From Lentimicrobiaceae bacterium (lineage in GTDB: Bacteria; Bacteroidota; Bacteroidia; Bacteroidales; F082), in NCBI GenBank assembly GCA_018661505.1, contig JABJIE010000070.1:1-64000 (forward strand): a DNA stretch of 64,000 nt, in the 5' to 3' direction. The notes beneath the pieces were generated by a model. The model ran no database searches. It had not been told where the DNA came from and saw nothing but the letters and a program-made list of their open reading frames with translations. Both the position numbers and the translations under genes were made by a program. Positions within the stretch are counted from its first letter, which is position 1; the number at the start of each line of letters is the position of its first letter. Shown here one piece after another: positions 18,881 to 26,715 of the stretch.

Positions 18881-20224
18881 AACTGCTTTTTTTGTTTCGG
18901 ATAGGCCGTAATAAGTGCTAATATTATAATTGTAAATACCATTAGCCATGTTACTTCCGTCTATGGTGAAACCGTATTCATCACCTGAAATAAAATTAGG
19001 TTCTTTTTCTAATAATAACTTACCATTACTATCATAAAAGTGTAAAACAGGTAATTTTATGGAGTTAATATTTTTAGGAACCTTAATTTTAATGGTGGTG
19101 TTTTGCGAGAAAGGATTTGGAAAGTTTTGGGATAAGGTAATTTTTTTATTATCAGATAATAAATTACCAACTCCAACGGGAATTGAAGGATTAAAAGCTA
19201 GGAAAGCTCCATCCCTGCCAATAGCATAGCCATGACTTTCGTCGGGAAAATCAACTTTGAATATTGATGTGTTATCAGGAGTAGGTGTAGACGTCCATGT
19301 TAAACCCGCATCCATTGTAAAAACAAAGCTTCTCTCTGGACCCAGTGGGGCCCATCCTTCCATGGAGTCAACAAAGTCAATATCATATGCAATTCCTTGG
19401 ACTCCAATTTCATCGTATTCCCAAGAAAACCCTCCATCATATGTATTCATAAACCCTGCTCCGTAGCCAAAATCGGGATCACCTCCAGAACCAATGATAC
19501 GAAGTGAGTCAAATGGATAGATACCATGCACTTCATCTGCCGGAGCATAATCTGTACTAATTGCTTTCCAATCAACACCAGAATTATCAGTAATCCATAT
19601 TACCCCTGCTATATCAAATATACCACCGGATGCATATCCATATTTTAGGTTGTAGAACGTTATGTTTAATACTGGAAAAAAGGCCAAAGTACTTGTGTCT
19701 ATGCTTGCTTGGTTCCACGTTTGACCTCCATCAATGGTGTTTACAATCGCATGAGGAGTTCCGCCCATCCACCCATTTAGGCTGTCATGATAATAAATAC
19801 TTGTAATAAATATATTATCTTCGGGATACCTACTTACAGTCCATGTTTCCCCACCGTCGTTGGTGCTTAGCAGATCAGTTCCATAGGGCAAAATGGTGAA
19901 ATTGTGTGCTGATGCAAATCCAATATCATTGGAAATAAAAAATACTGTTTTGATATTATTGGTGGTATTACTTTGTTGGATTTCCCAAGAATTACCACCA
20001 TCGTAGGTATGTATAATGATACCCGAGTCTCCAACACACCATCCTGTTATGCTATCTGTAAAGTGTATATCATTTAAATTTACAGAAACAGCTATTTCCA
20101 TACGTTCCCAAGTTCCTTGTCCATAACATATACTAATTAGACCTAAAGAAAATACCAAAAAATAATTTCTCACTAGCCTGGTTACGGTCTGTAAATTATT
20201 TATCTCAATTATTTTAATTATCAT
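18869..20224 (-). CDS. T9SS-secreted YCF48/Asp-box repeat protein
   Basis: Secreted protein of 451 residues related to the YCF48/BNR repeat family. Repeats with a shared motif include TYDGGNSW, TNDGGETW, TIDGGQTW, TDNSGVDW, TYDGGFSW and TMDAGLTW, suggesting a six- or seven-bladed propeller. A T9SS sorting domain follows (LSQNFPNPFSQNTTIKIKV to KKAVLFR). The signal peptide is preceded by about 18 residues if ATG 20224 is used, giving an unusually long n-region (RNYFLVFSLGLISICYGQG is the hydrophobic part); a non-ATG start nearer the signal is possible. It converges with the preceding Asp-box gene, with a 12-nt overlap. Biochemical function unknown. Confidence 0.82.
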   Translation of the reverse strand: MIIKIIEINNLQTVTRLVRNYFLVFSLGLISICYGQGTWERMEIAVSVNLNDIHFTDSITGWCVGDSGIIIHTYDGGNSWEIQQSNTTNNIKTVFFISNDIGFASAHNFTILPYGTDLLSTNDGGETWTVSRYPEDNIFITSIYYHDSLNGWMGGTPHAIVNTIDGGQTWNQASIDTSTLAFFPVLNITFYNLKYGYASGGIFDIAGVIWITDNSGVDWKAISTDYAPADEVHGIYPFDSLRIIGSGGDPDFGYGAGFMNTYDGGFSWEYDEIGVQGIAYDIDFVDSMEGWAPLGPERSFVFTMDAGLTWTSTPTPDNTSIFKVDFPDESHGYAIGRDGAFLAFNPSIPVGVGNLLSDNKKITLSQNFPNPFSQNTTIKIKVPKNINSIKLPVLHFYDSNGKLLLEKEPNFISGDEYGFTIDGSNMANGIYNYNISTYYGLSETKKAVLFR

Positions 20225-20268
20225 TTAAAAGCCTGGTTATAAGTTAATGAAATGTGTTGGGTTAAAAC

Positions 20269-20598
20269 TTAATAAATAGTTTCTGTGGGATTCCAAAAAT
20301 AATCCTCAAAGTTAATTACTCTATTTCCATTTATCTTAACACCTTCATTTGAAAGTAATTCAGACATTATACATTCTCCGCCAAAATGATGTTTACCTGT
20401 GAGAAGCCCATTTCTGTTTACCACACGATGTGCTGGAAGGTTAACAGGCTGGCTTTTTAATGAATTCAGCGCCCAGCCTACCATTCTTGCAGAACCTTTG
20501 CTACCTGCTAATTCTGCAATTGTGCCGTAAGTAGTAACCCTACCTTTGGGTATTTTAGATACAATTTCGTATACTTTTTGATAGAAATTTTGCTTCAT
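20269..20598 (-). CDS. Alkyltransferase-like (ATL) DNA repair protein
   Basis: Protein of 109 residues matching the C-terminal DNA-binding domain of O6-alkylguanine-DNA alkyltransferase: IPKGRVTTYGTIAELAG, the RMVGWALNS recognition helix with its arginine finger region, and the active-site loop PAHRVVNRNG. The alkyl-accepting cysteine of PCHRV is alanine here (A56). That makes it an ATL protein, which binds O6-alkylguanine and hands the lesion to nucleotide excision repair instead of repairing it directly. Known ATLs often have Trp at this place; Ala is a variant. It is divergent from the endonuclease-family gene at 20748. Confidence 0.85.
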   Translation of the reverse strand: MKQNFYQKVYEIVSKIPKGRVTTYGTIAELAGSKGSARMVGWALNSLKSQPVNLPAHRVVNRNGLLTGKHHFGGECIMSELLSNEGVKINGNRVINFEDYFWNPTETIY

Positions 20599-20692
20599 TT
20601 ATAATTCATCACATAGATAGTGTCGTAAAATTAGAAAAATATAATTTAATAATACAGTAACTCATTTAAGTTGTTGAATAAATAATTTGTGA

Positions 20693-20726
20693 TTTGGGTA
20701 AAACACACAAATCATTTGTAGATTTG
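20693..20726 (+). promoter_or_regulatory. Promoter of the endonuclease-family lipoprotein gene
   Basis: -33 element TTTG at 20693-20696, 22 nt spacer, and -7 element TAGATTTG at 20719-20726, matching TTTG/TAnnTTTG. It is 21 nt before ATG 20748. Confidence 0.55.
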
Positions 20727-20747
20727 TCAAAAAGATGAATAAACTAT

Positions 20748-21788
20748 ATGAATAAAATAACCTTTTACTCACTTTTGGTAGTGGCATTAGTATGCATAAT
20801 TGGTTGCGATCATAAAACAAATACTTCCTTAAATATTGCATTTTACAATGTTGAAAACCTATTTGATACAATAGATAACGTAAATGTTTCGGATGAAAAG
20901 TATCTTCCAGAAAGTGAAGTTCCATGGACTAAGGATAGATTTGCTCATAAGCTTGATAATATTTCTCGTGTGATGAAAACCATAGATCCAAAAGGGTTTC
21001 CTGATTTGTTTGGTATATGTGAGGTTGAAAATTTAGGTGTAATTGAAGACTTAATCGCACATCCTGATATGAGTCCTGCCAATTATAGAGTTATTCACAA
21101 GGATAGCCCTGATGAAAGAGGTATAGATGTTGCATTATTATATAAACCTGAAATATATACACCCATATCGACGCAATTTATCAAACCCGAATTGTGGCAT
21201 ACCAAAGATTCTGTCAAAACAATAAATAGAACGCGAGACATACTATACTCTAAGGGATTAGTTAACAAGTCTGATACCTTGCATTTATTTATAAATCATT
21301 GGGTTTCCCGTTGGGGAGGCCAAGCTAAGACGGAACCACAAAGAATCCAAATTGCTTTGACAATAAAAAGTTTTTGCGATTCAATCCTAAAAGTAGATTC
21401 ACACGCAAATATTATAATAGCGGGTGATTTAAATGATAATCCAACGGATACCAGTGTGTATGAGGTTTTAAGTGCCAAAGAGGTTGATTCAAATCCAAAT
21501 CCAGAAAACCTTTACAACCTATCCATAAATCAGTTTTTAAATGGGAAAGGATCGCTGTATTACAAAAGTTGGGATATGTTTGATCAAATAATAGTTTCTG
21601 GATCAATGCTTCGTGATGGTAATAATTTACAAGTGATGGAGGCGGACCAACTTATTTATAAGGAAAGCTGGATGCTTTACCAACCAAAAAAAGGACCAGC
21701 GCGCCCATCTAGGACATCAAGTGGTAAAAACTATTACGGTGGATTCAGTGATCACTTGCCTGTTATGGTAAGTATACGAATTAACTAA
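20748..21788 (+). CDS. Endonuclease/exonuclease/phosphatase family lipoprotein
   Basis: Lipoprotein of 346 residues with a lipobox ending IIGC (residues about 17-20). The rest is a single endonuclease/exonuclease/phosphatase fold with IAFYNVENLFDT, FGICEVENLG, the catalytic GDLNDNP and the terminal FSDHLPVMVSI. All four catalytic blocks are present, so it is likely an active Mg-dependent hydrolase located in the periplasm or at the outer membrane. Whether it cuts DNA, phosphodiesters or lipid phosphates cannot be decided. It has its own promoter and ends 7 nt from the convergent MORN lipoprotein. Confidence 0.88.
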   Translation: MNKITFYSLLVVALVCIIGCDHKTNTSLNIAFYNVENLFDTIDNVNVSDEKYLPESEVPWTKDRFAHKLDNISRVMKTIDPKGFPDLFGICEVENLGVIEDLIAHPDMSPANYRVIHKDSPDERGIDVALLYKPEIYTPISTQFIKPELWHTKDSVKTINRTRDILYSKGLVNKSDTLHLFINHWVSRWGGQAKTEPQRIQIALTIKSFCDSILKVDSHANIIIAGDLNDNPTDTSVYEVLSAKEVDSNPNPENLYNLSINQFLNGKGSLYYKSWDMFDQIIVSGSMLRDGNNLQVMEADQLIYKESWMLYQPKKGPARPSRTSSGKNYYGGFSDHLPVMVSIRIN

Positions 21789-21795
21789 CAGCTAT

Positions 21796-22299
21796 TTATT
21801 TTGTAGCTTTTTTAAATTCGGAACTGTCAATTGAAATTTTTGGGGTGGCACGTTTATCATAGTCTATTTCATAGTCAAACTCACCATTCTCATCATAAAA
21901 TTTCCAAATTCCAGATTTTTGTGCCTTGTTAAACTTACCTTTGTAATAAAGGTTTCCGTTTGAATGGTATGTTATGGTTTTCCCTTGCCTTACACCATCA
22001 GAATAATCACCTTCACTCCAAAGTTTACCATCTCGATAATATGCTTTCCAATTTCCATCACGTTTTTCATTTTTACTCAACGCACCTTCTTTGAGCTTAT
22101 TACCATCCTCATAATATTCCCATTCATACACGGCAGCTCTTTTGCCATCGATTATTTTATATTCACGTTCTATTTCAGCAGTTCCATTGGTATACCTACT
22201 GATGATTTCTTTGCCTTCAATGTTTTTTTTATTCTCTCCATTATTGCCGCATGAGATAGTTACTAGGCCAATTATTGCAAATAATAATAATTTTTTCAT
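21796..22299 (-). CDS. MORN-like repeat lipoprotein (YwqK family)
   Basis: Lipoprotein of 167 residues with a lipobox ending TISC (C17). The body has about four MORN-variant repeats: YYEDGNKLKEGAL, YYRDGKLWSEGDYSDG, YHSNGNLYYKGKFN and FYDENGEFDYEIDYDK. The pattern GxW-x-Y-Y-x-x-G is that of the YwqK/toxin-antidote-like repeat family common in Bacteroidota. It starts 10 nt after the dihydroorotase stop and is the third gene of the glycosyltransferase-pyrC operon. Exact role unknown; it is probably a periplasmic or surface lipoprotein. I would not call it an antitoxin on this evidence, since no toxin gene is nearby. Confidence 0.78.
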   Translation of the reverse strand: MKKLLLFAIIGLVTISCGNNGENKKNIEGKEIISRYTNGTAEIEREYKIIDGKRAAVYEWEYYEDGNKLKEGALSKNEKRDGNWKAYYRDGKLWSEGDYSDGVRQGKTITYHSNGNLYYKGKFNKAQKSGIWKFYDENGEFDYEIDYDKRATPKISIDSSEFKKATK

Positions 22300-22309
22300 T
22301 TTCTTTTTG

Positions 22310-23659
22310 TTATCTGTTAAATGTTAATCTTTCTCCAAGCTTTTCATCATTAAACACGCCATTGTCATAAACTTTGTTCCCATTAACAAATGTCGCTTTA
22401 ATCTTTGATTTAAATGTCTGACCTTCCATCGGAGACCATCCGCATTTATAAAGTATATTGGATTTAGTCACCGTATGAGGGTTGTTAAGGTCCAATAGGG
22501 TTAAATCTGCTTTATATCCTTTCCTAATGAACCCTCTTTTTTCAATGTTAAATATAATTGATGGATTATGACACATCTTTTCAACTATTTTTTCAAGAGT
22601 AAATACTCCATTGTGATACATCTCCAGCATTGCTGGTAATGCATGTTGTACCATAGGGCCACCACTGGGGGCTTTGAAATATGGCCTTTGTTTTTCTTCT
22701 AGAGAGTGAGGGGCATGGTCAGTTGCGATAACGTCTATTTTATCGCTGTGTAAAGCATCAATTAGTGCTTCTCTATCGGATTCTGATTTAATTGCAGGAT
22801 TCCATTTAATGAAATTCCCTTTTTTATCATAATCCTTATCAGAAAACCATAGATGATGAATACATGCCTCTGCAGTGATTTTTTTCTCACTTAATGGAAT
22901 GTCATTTGAAAATAGTTCCATTTCTTTGGCTGTTGTAAGGTGCAGCACATGCAGTCTTGTGCCATGCTTTTTTGCAAGTGACACAGCTTTTGATGATGAA
23001 AGGTAGCATGCTTCTGATGATCTTATCTCAGGATGAAGGTTGGTTGATATGCTGTCACCATATTTTTCATAATATTCTGTGGTATTTCTTTTAATGGTTT
23101 CTTCATCTTCACAATGTACAGCAACAAGTATGGGTGCATTACTAAAAATACCTTCAAGGGTATCATTGTTATCAACCAACATATTACCCGTGGAAGATCC
23201 CATAAATATCTTAATACCACATACGTTTTTTGGATTTGTTTTGACTACTTCGCTTAGGTTATCATTTGACGCTCCCATATAGAAGCTATAATTAGCAATA
23301 GATAGGGTAGAAGCATGATCATATTTGTTTTGAAGGATTTCTTGTGTTAAGCAGTTGGGAATCGTATTAGGCATATCCATAAAACTGGTAATACCCCCAG
23401 CAACAGCTGCCCTGCTTTCCGAGTAAATATCTCCTTTGTATGTTATACCTGGGTCACGAAAATGAACTTGGTCATCTATTACTCCTGGTATTAGATAAAG
23501 TCCCTTGGCATCTATTATTTCAAAATCAGAATAATTATTATTTAATGATTGCTCTTTGATCTCATGAATTGTATCATCAACTATTACCACATCACCGAGG
23601 AACACTTTCCCTTCATTTATAATTTTAGCTCCCCTAATGACTTTTTTTACGGTATTCAT
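22310..23659 (-). CDS. pyrC: Dihydroorotase
   Basis: Amidohydrolase of 449 residues for the third step of pyrimidine synthesis (carbamoyl aspartate to dihydroorotate). Motifs are DDQVHFRDPG at residues 62-71, KIFMGSSTGNMLV with the lysine expected to be carboxylated, AVHCEDEETI, LHVLHLTTAKE and ATDHAPHSLEEK. The first metal-binding His of the usual HxH is Gln here (Q64), a feature I associate with the Bacteroidota form of the enzyme. Length fits class I. It is 39 nt downstream of a DPM1-like glycosyltransferase and followed by a lipoprotein gene, giving a three-gene operon. An allantoinase is less likely, because no purine-degradation cluster is adjacent. Confidence 0.9.
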   Translation of the reverse strand: MNTVKKVIRGAKIINEGKVFLGDVVIVDDTIHEIKEQSLNNNYSDFEIIDAKGLYLIPGVIDDQVHFRDPGITYKGDIYSESRAAVAGGITSFMDMPNTIPNCLTQEILQNKYDHASTLSIANYSFYMGASNDNLSEVVKTNPKNVCGIKIFMGSSTGNMLVDNNDTLEGIFSNAPILVAVHCEDEETIKRNTTEYYEKYGDSISTNLHPEIRSSEACYLSSSKAVSLAKKHGTRLHVLHLTTAKEMELFSNDIPLSEKKITAEACIHHLWFSDKDYDKKGNFIKWNPAIKSESDREALIDALHSDKIDVIATDHAPHSLEEKQRPYFKAPSGGPMVQHALPAMLEMYHNGVFTLEKIVEKMCHNPSIIFNIEKRGFIRKGYKADLTLLDLNNPHTVTKSNILYKCGWSPMEGQTFKSKIKATFVNGNKVYDNGVFNDEKLGERLTFNR

Positions 23660-23698
23660 TGTAATTGTCTGATTTAAAGATCGGATAAAATAAACGGA

Positions 23699-24442
23699 TT
23701 AAAAAGTTTTGAGGGGCTTAATCTTACCTGCAATATTTCTGAATCTCAAATCTAGGACCCCAAAAATAGCTTCTCTAAATATACTTTTATTCATTTTCGA
23801 TGTTCCCTCTGTGCGATCAGTAAAAATGATAGGAACTTCAACAATATTAAAACCTAGTTTATGAGCTGTATATTTCATTTCAATTTGAAATGCGTAACCT
23901 ACAAACTTTATGCTATCAAGATCAATGGTTTCAAGAACACGACGAGTCCAACACATAAATCCTGCAGTTGTGTCCATTATTTTTAGGCCTGTTACCATGC
24001 GAACATAGGTAGATGCATAATATGACATAAGAACACGACCCATGGGCCAGTTTACTACATTTACTCCTCTAATATACCGCGAACCTATAACAACATCAGC
24101 TCCACCTTTCGCTGCAGCTTCATACAACCTGTTTAAATCATCAGGATTATGAGAAAAATCCGCGTCCATTTCAAAAATATATTCGTATTCATGGTCAAGG
24201 CCCCACTTGAAGCCTTCAATGTAAGCAGTTCCTAAACCAAGCTTTCCCTTTCTTTCCATGATGAACAGCCTTTTGTCAAACTCTTTCATTAACTCCTTGA
24301 CAATTGCAGCAGTGCCATCGGGGCTATTATCTTCAACAACTAAAACATTGAATTCTTTTTCAAGGCTAAAAACTTTGCGTATAATACGCTCAATATTTTC
24401 CTTTTCATTATATGTTGGTATAATTACAAGACTGTCATTCAT
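23699..24442 (-). CDS. Polyprenol/dolichol-phosphate mannosyltransferase-like glycosyltransferase
   Basis: GT-A glycosyltransferase of family 2, 247 residues, like DPM1. It has VIIPTYNEKENI at the N-terminus, VVEDNSPDGTA, FEMDADFSHNPDD with the metal-binding DxD, GSRYIRGVNVVNWP, and TAGFMCWTRRV. It transfers a sugar from a nucleotide sugar to a polyprenyl phosphate at the inner membrane; there is no C-terminal transmembrane tail, so it is of the soluble DPM1 type. A TTG eight codons upstream (24466) lies within a -7 promoter box and is rejected; ATG 24442 gives the usual N-terminus. It heads the operon with pyrC. This pairing recurs in Bacteroidota as far as I recall. Confidence 0.88.
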   Translation of the reverse strand: MNDSLVIIPTYNEKENIERIIRKVFSLEKEFNVLVVEDNSPDGTAAIVKELMKEFDKRLFIMERKGKLGLGTAYIEGFKWGLDHEYEYIFEMDADFSHNPDDLNRLYEAAAKGGADVVIGSRYIRGVNVVNWPMGRVLMSYYASTYVRMVTGLKIMDTTAGFMCWTRRVLETIDLDSIKFVGYAFQIEMKYTAHKLGFNIVEVPIIFTDRTEGTSKMNKSIFREAIFGVLDLRFRNIAGKIKPLKTF

Positions 24443-24463
24443 AACGATGGATATGATTTTTTG

Positions 24464-24471
24464 CAAAAATA
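24464..24471 (-). promoter_or_regulatory. Bacteroidota -7 box for the glycosyltransferase-pyrC operon
   Basis: Read on the minus strand, TATTTTTG matches TAnnTTTG and ends 21 nt before ATG 24442. Its last bases form the apparent TTG start at 24466, which shows that the upstream in-frame extension is not translated. Confidence 0.5.
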
Positions 24472-24639
24472 GTCTAATCTTCTTATTAATATAACCTTAC
24501 TGAAACGAAAATATGGTGATATTAGTGTTAAATATCACATATTTTAAGTGAAGATTGGCAATGAGAAGTATTTTTATAAATCAATTAAAGCAATATTTCA
24601 ATTTAGTATAAATTACATGATCATCATCAACTTCTTTTT

Positions 24640-24647
24640 TACATTTG
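24640..24647 (+). promoter_or_regulatory. Bacteroidota -7 box upstream of adenine deaminase
   Basis: TACATTTG matches TAnnTTTG and lies 23 nt before ATG 24671. No convincing -33 element is seen. The divergent 24443-24670 gap thus carries two outward promoters. Confidence 0.5.
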
Positions 24648-24670
24648 TATATTAATTAATCGCCTAAACT

Positions 24671-26311
24671 ATGCATTCAAAAGATAAATTTCAGATTTCG
24701 GGTAACATAATTGACATAAGATCATGTGATATTTTTAAAGGGACTGTTTATGTAGAAAATGGATTAATCGTAGATATAAAAAAACATCAAGTAGATAGTA
24801 ATAACTATATAATGCCTGGTTTAATTGATTCACATATTCATATAGAGAGCTCAATGTTAATTCCTTCAGAGTTTGCTAAGCTGGCAGTTATTCATGGAAC
24901 TGTAGCAACTGTTAGCGATCCTCATGAGATTGCAAATGTATTGGGAATTGATGGTATAAAGTACATGATAAAGAATGGAAATAAAGTTCCCTTCAAGTTT
25001 TATTTTGGAGCCTCATCATCTGTTCCAGCTACTCCCTTTGAAACTAGTGGTTATGAGTTTAAGGAAGAAGAAATGCTAGAACTATTAGCGATGGACGAAA
25101 TAAAATATCTGTCTGAAATGATGAACTTTCCCGGAGTTATTAATCGCGATCCATGGGAAATGAGAAAAATAGAAATAGCAAAAAGCTTTAATAAACCGAT
25201 TGATGGTCATGCTCCTGGAGTAACAGGCGAGGATGCTAAAAAGTATGCGGAAGTTGGAATTACTACCGATCATGAGTGTTTTACGATGGAAGAAGCACTA
25301 GATAAAATCAAATATGGAATGAAAATTCAGATAAGAGAGGGTAGTGCCGCCAAAAATTTTGAAGCCCTAATAGGTTTAATGGATGATTATAATGACCATG
25401 TTTTGTTTTGTTCTGATGATAAACATCCCGATGATTTATTAAAAGGTCATATCAATGAAATGGTAGTAAGAGCAATATCTAAGGGGTATGATCCCGTAAA
25501 GGTATTGCGAAGTGTTATACTTAATCCAATTAAGCATTACGGTCTTGATGTTGGAACTCTTCAAATAGGTGATCCGGCTGATATGATAGTGGTTGATAAC
25601 CTTGAGGATTTTAATATTCTTAAAACATACATTGATGGTATCCTAGTTGCGGAAAACGGAGTTTCTAATATCGATTCAGTTCCAGAGGATCATCCCAATA
25701 AATTCAGTGCTAAACCTATCACTTCATCACAACTACATGTAAAACCTGATGGAGATAAATTATGTGTGATTGAAGCATATGATGGACAGTTAATAACGGG
25801 GTTTGTTACTGAAGACTATAAGGTTATTGATGGTAATGTCGTAAGTGATGTAGATAATGACATACTTAAGCTTGTAGTACTAAACAGGTATAATGATGCT
25901 GAGCCAGCCATAGCATTTATAAAAAATTTTAATCTTAAAACAGGCGCAATTGCCTCAAGTGTTGCTCATGATAGTCATAATATTATCGCTGTTGGTACTA
26001 GTGATGAAGAAATAACCAATGCAATAAACCTTATCATAAAAGAAGAAGGAGGAATATCCTTTGTCAATGGTGATGATAATAAGGTTATTCCTTTGCCAGT
26101 TGCTGGCCTTATGTCAACCTGCGATGGTGGACAAATTGCCGCTAGTTATTCTCTTATCGATGAGGCAGTTCATAATGCTGGCTCAACTCTGAGGGCTCCC
26201 TATATGACACTTTCGTTTATGGCATTATTAGTAATTCCACAATTGAAATTGAGTGACAAAGGCCTTTTTGATGGAAATAAATTCCAATTTACAAGCTTAT
26301 TTAGTTCCTAA
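24671..26311 (+). CDS. ade: Adenine deaminase
   Basis: Amidohydrolase of 546 residues that converts adenine to hypoxanthine and ammonia for purine salvage. Metal-binding HxH is H55-I-H57 in DSHIHIESSM. FGASSSVPATPFETSG, DGHAPGVTGEDAKKY, TTDHECFTMEEA and FCSDDKHPDDLL are hallmark blocks. The C-terminal domain contains IASSVAHDSHNIIAVGTSDEE and GLMSTCDGGQIAASY. These features set it apart from other amidohydrolases. Length is within the bacterial AdeC range. It is monocistronic, with a -7 box 23 nt upstream. Confidence 0.95.
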   Translation: MHSKDKFQISGNIIDIRSCDIFKGTVYVENGLIVDIKKHQVDSNNYIMPGLIDSHIHIESSMLIPSEFAKLAVIHGTVATVSDPHEIANVLGIDGIKYMIKNGNKVPFKFYFGASSSVPATPFETSGYEFKEEEMLELLAMDEIKYLSEMMNFPGVINRDPWEMRKIEIAKSFNKPIDGHAPGVTGEDAKKYAEVGITTDHECFTMEEALDKIKYGMKIQIREGSAAKNFEALIGLMDDYNDHVLFCSDDKHPDDLLKGHINEMVVRAISKGYDPVKVLRSVILNPIKHYGLDVGTLQIGDPADMIVVDNLEDFNILKTYIDGILVAENGVSNIDSVPEDHPNKFSAKPITSSQLHVKPDGDKLCVIEAYDGQLITGFVTEDYKVIDGNVVSDVDNDILKLVVLNRYNDAEPAIAFIKNFNLKTGAIASSVAHDSHNIIAVGTSDEEITNAINLIIKEEGGISFVNGDDNKVIPLPVAGLMSTCDGGQIAASYSLIDEAVHNAGSTLRAPYMTLSFMALLVIPQLKLSDKGLFDGNKFQFTSLFSS

Positions 26312-26362
26312 GGCAAATCCAGCTAAGTTCTAAATCAAGATTTATTATCCTATAAATTATAG

Positions 26363-26396
26363 TTTTGAATTCCTTATGTTAGATTTTATACTTTTG
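26363..26396 (+). promoter_or_regulatory. Promoter of the ArsR-type regulator
   Basis: -33 element TTTTG at 26363-26367, 21-nt spacer, -7 element TACTTTTG at 26389-26396; 17 nt later is ATG 26414. It is one of the best matches to the Bacteroidota promoter pattern in this window. Confidence 0.65.
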
Positions 26397-26413
26397 TAAA
26401 AAACGTTACCTGG

Positions 26414-26713
26414 ATGGTTAGAAGCAATATTGATGTAAATAAACTAGAGGCAGCGGCCAGTAAACTGAGGGCTATTTCCCACCCAATGCGAATAGCTATA
26501 ATGGATTTGTTATCAAAGGGTAACAAGATGAGCGTTACGGATATTCATAAGGCCCTTAATATTGGACAAGCGGCAGCATCACATCATCTAAGTATATTAA
26601 AAAATAAAGGAGTGTTAGTTTCAGAAAGAGATGGAAAGAATATCTATTACAAACTCAGAAGTACAATATTAACAGAAATAATAGATTGTGCTAATAGGTG
26701 CAATGAGTTTTAG
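26414..26713 (+). CDS. ArsR-family winged-helix regulator
   Basis: DNA-binding protein of 99 residues with a winged helix-turn-helix: LRAISHPMRIAIMDLLSKG, the recognition-helix region IGQAAASHHLSILKNKGVL and the wing SERDGKNIYYKL. This is the ArsR/SmtB fold. The usual ELCVCDL metal site in helix 3 is absent. Two cysteines sit at the extreme C-terminus (CANRC), which could form a metal or thiol sensor. It has a strong promoter of its own and ends 2 nt from a convergent lipoprotein gene, so it has no obvious target next door apart from itself. Confidence 0.88.
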   Translation: MVRSNIDVNKLEAAASKLRAISHPMRIAIMDLLSKGNKMSVTDIHKALNIGQAAASHHLSILKNKGVLVSERDGKNIYYKLRSTILTEIIDCANRCNEF

Positions 26714-26715
26714 TC

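Noticed and set aside
20175..20239. Direct repeat AGCCTGGTTA at 20175-20184 and 20230-20239
   Set aside because: Ten bases, 45 nt apart, one copy inside a coding start; no target-site or element features around it, so probably chance.
21796..22299. A toxin-antitoxin antitoxin
   Set aside because: The MORN-like repeats invite this label, but there is a lipobox and no toxin gene, and it sits in the pyrC operon.
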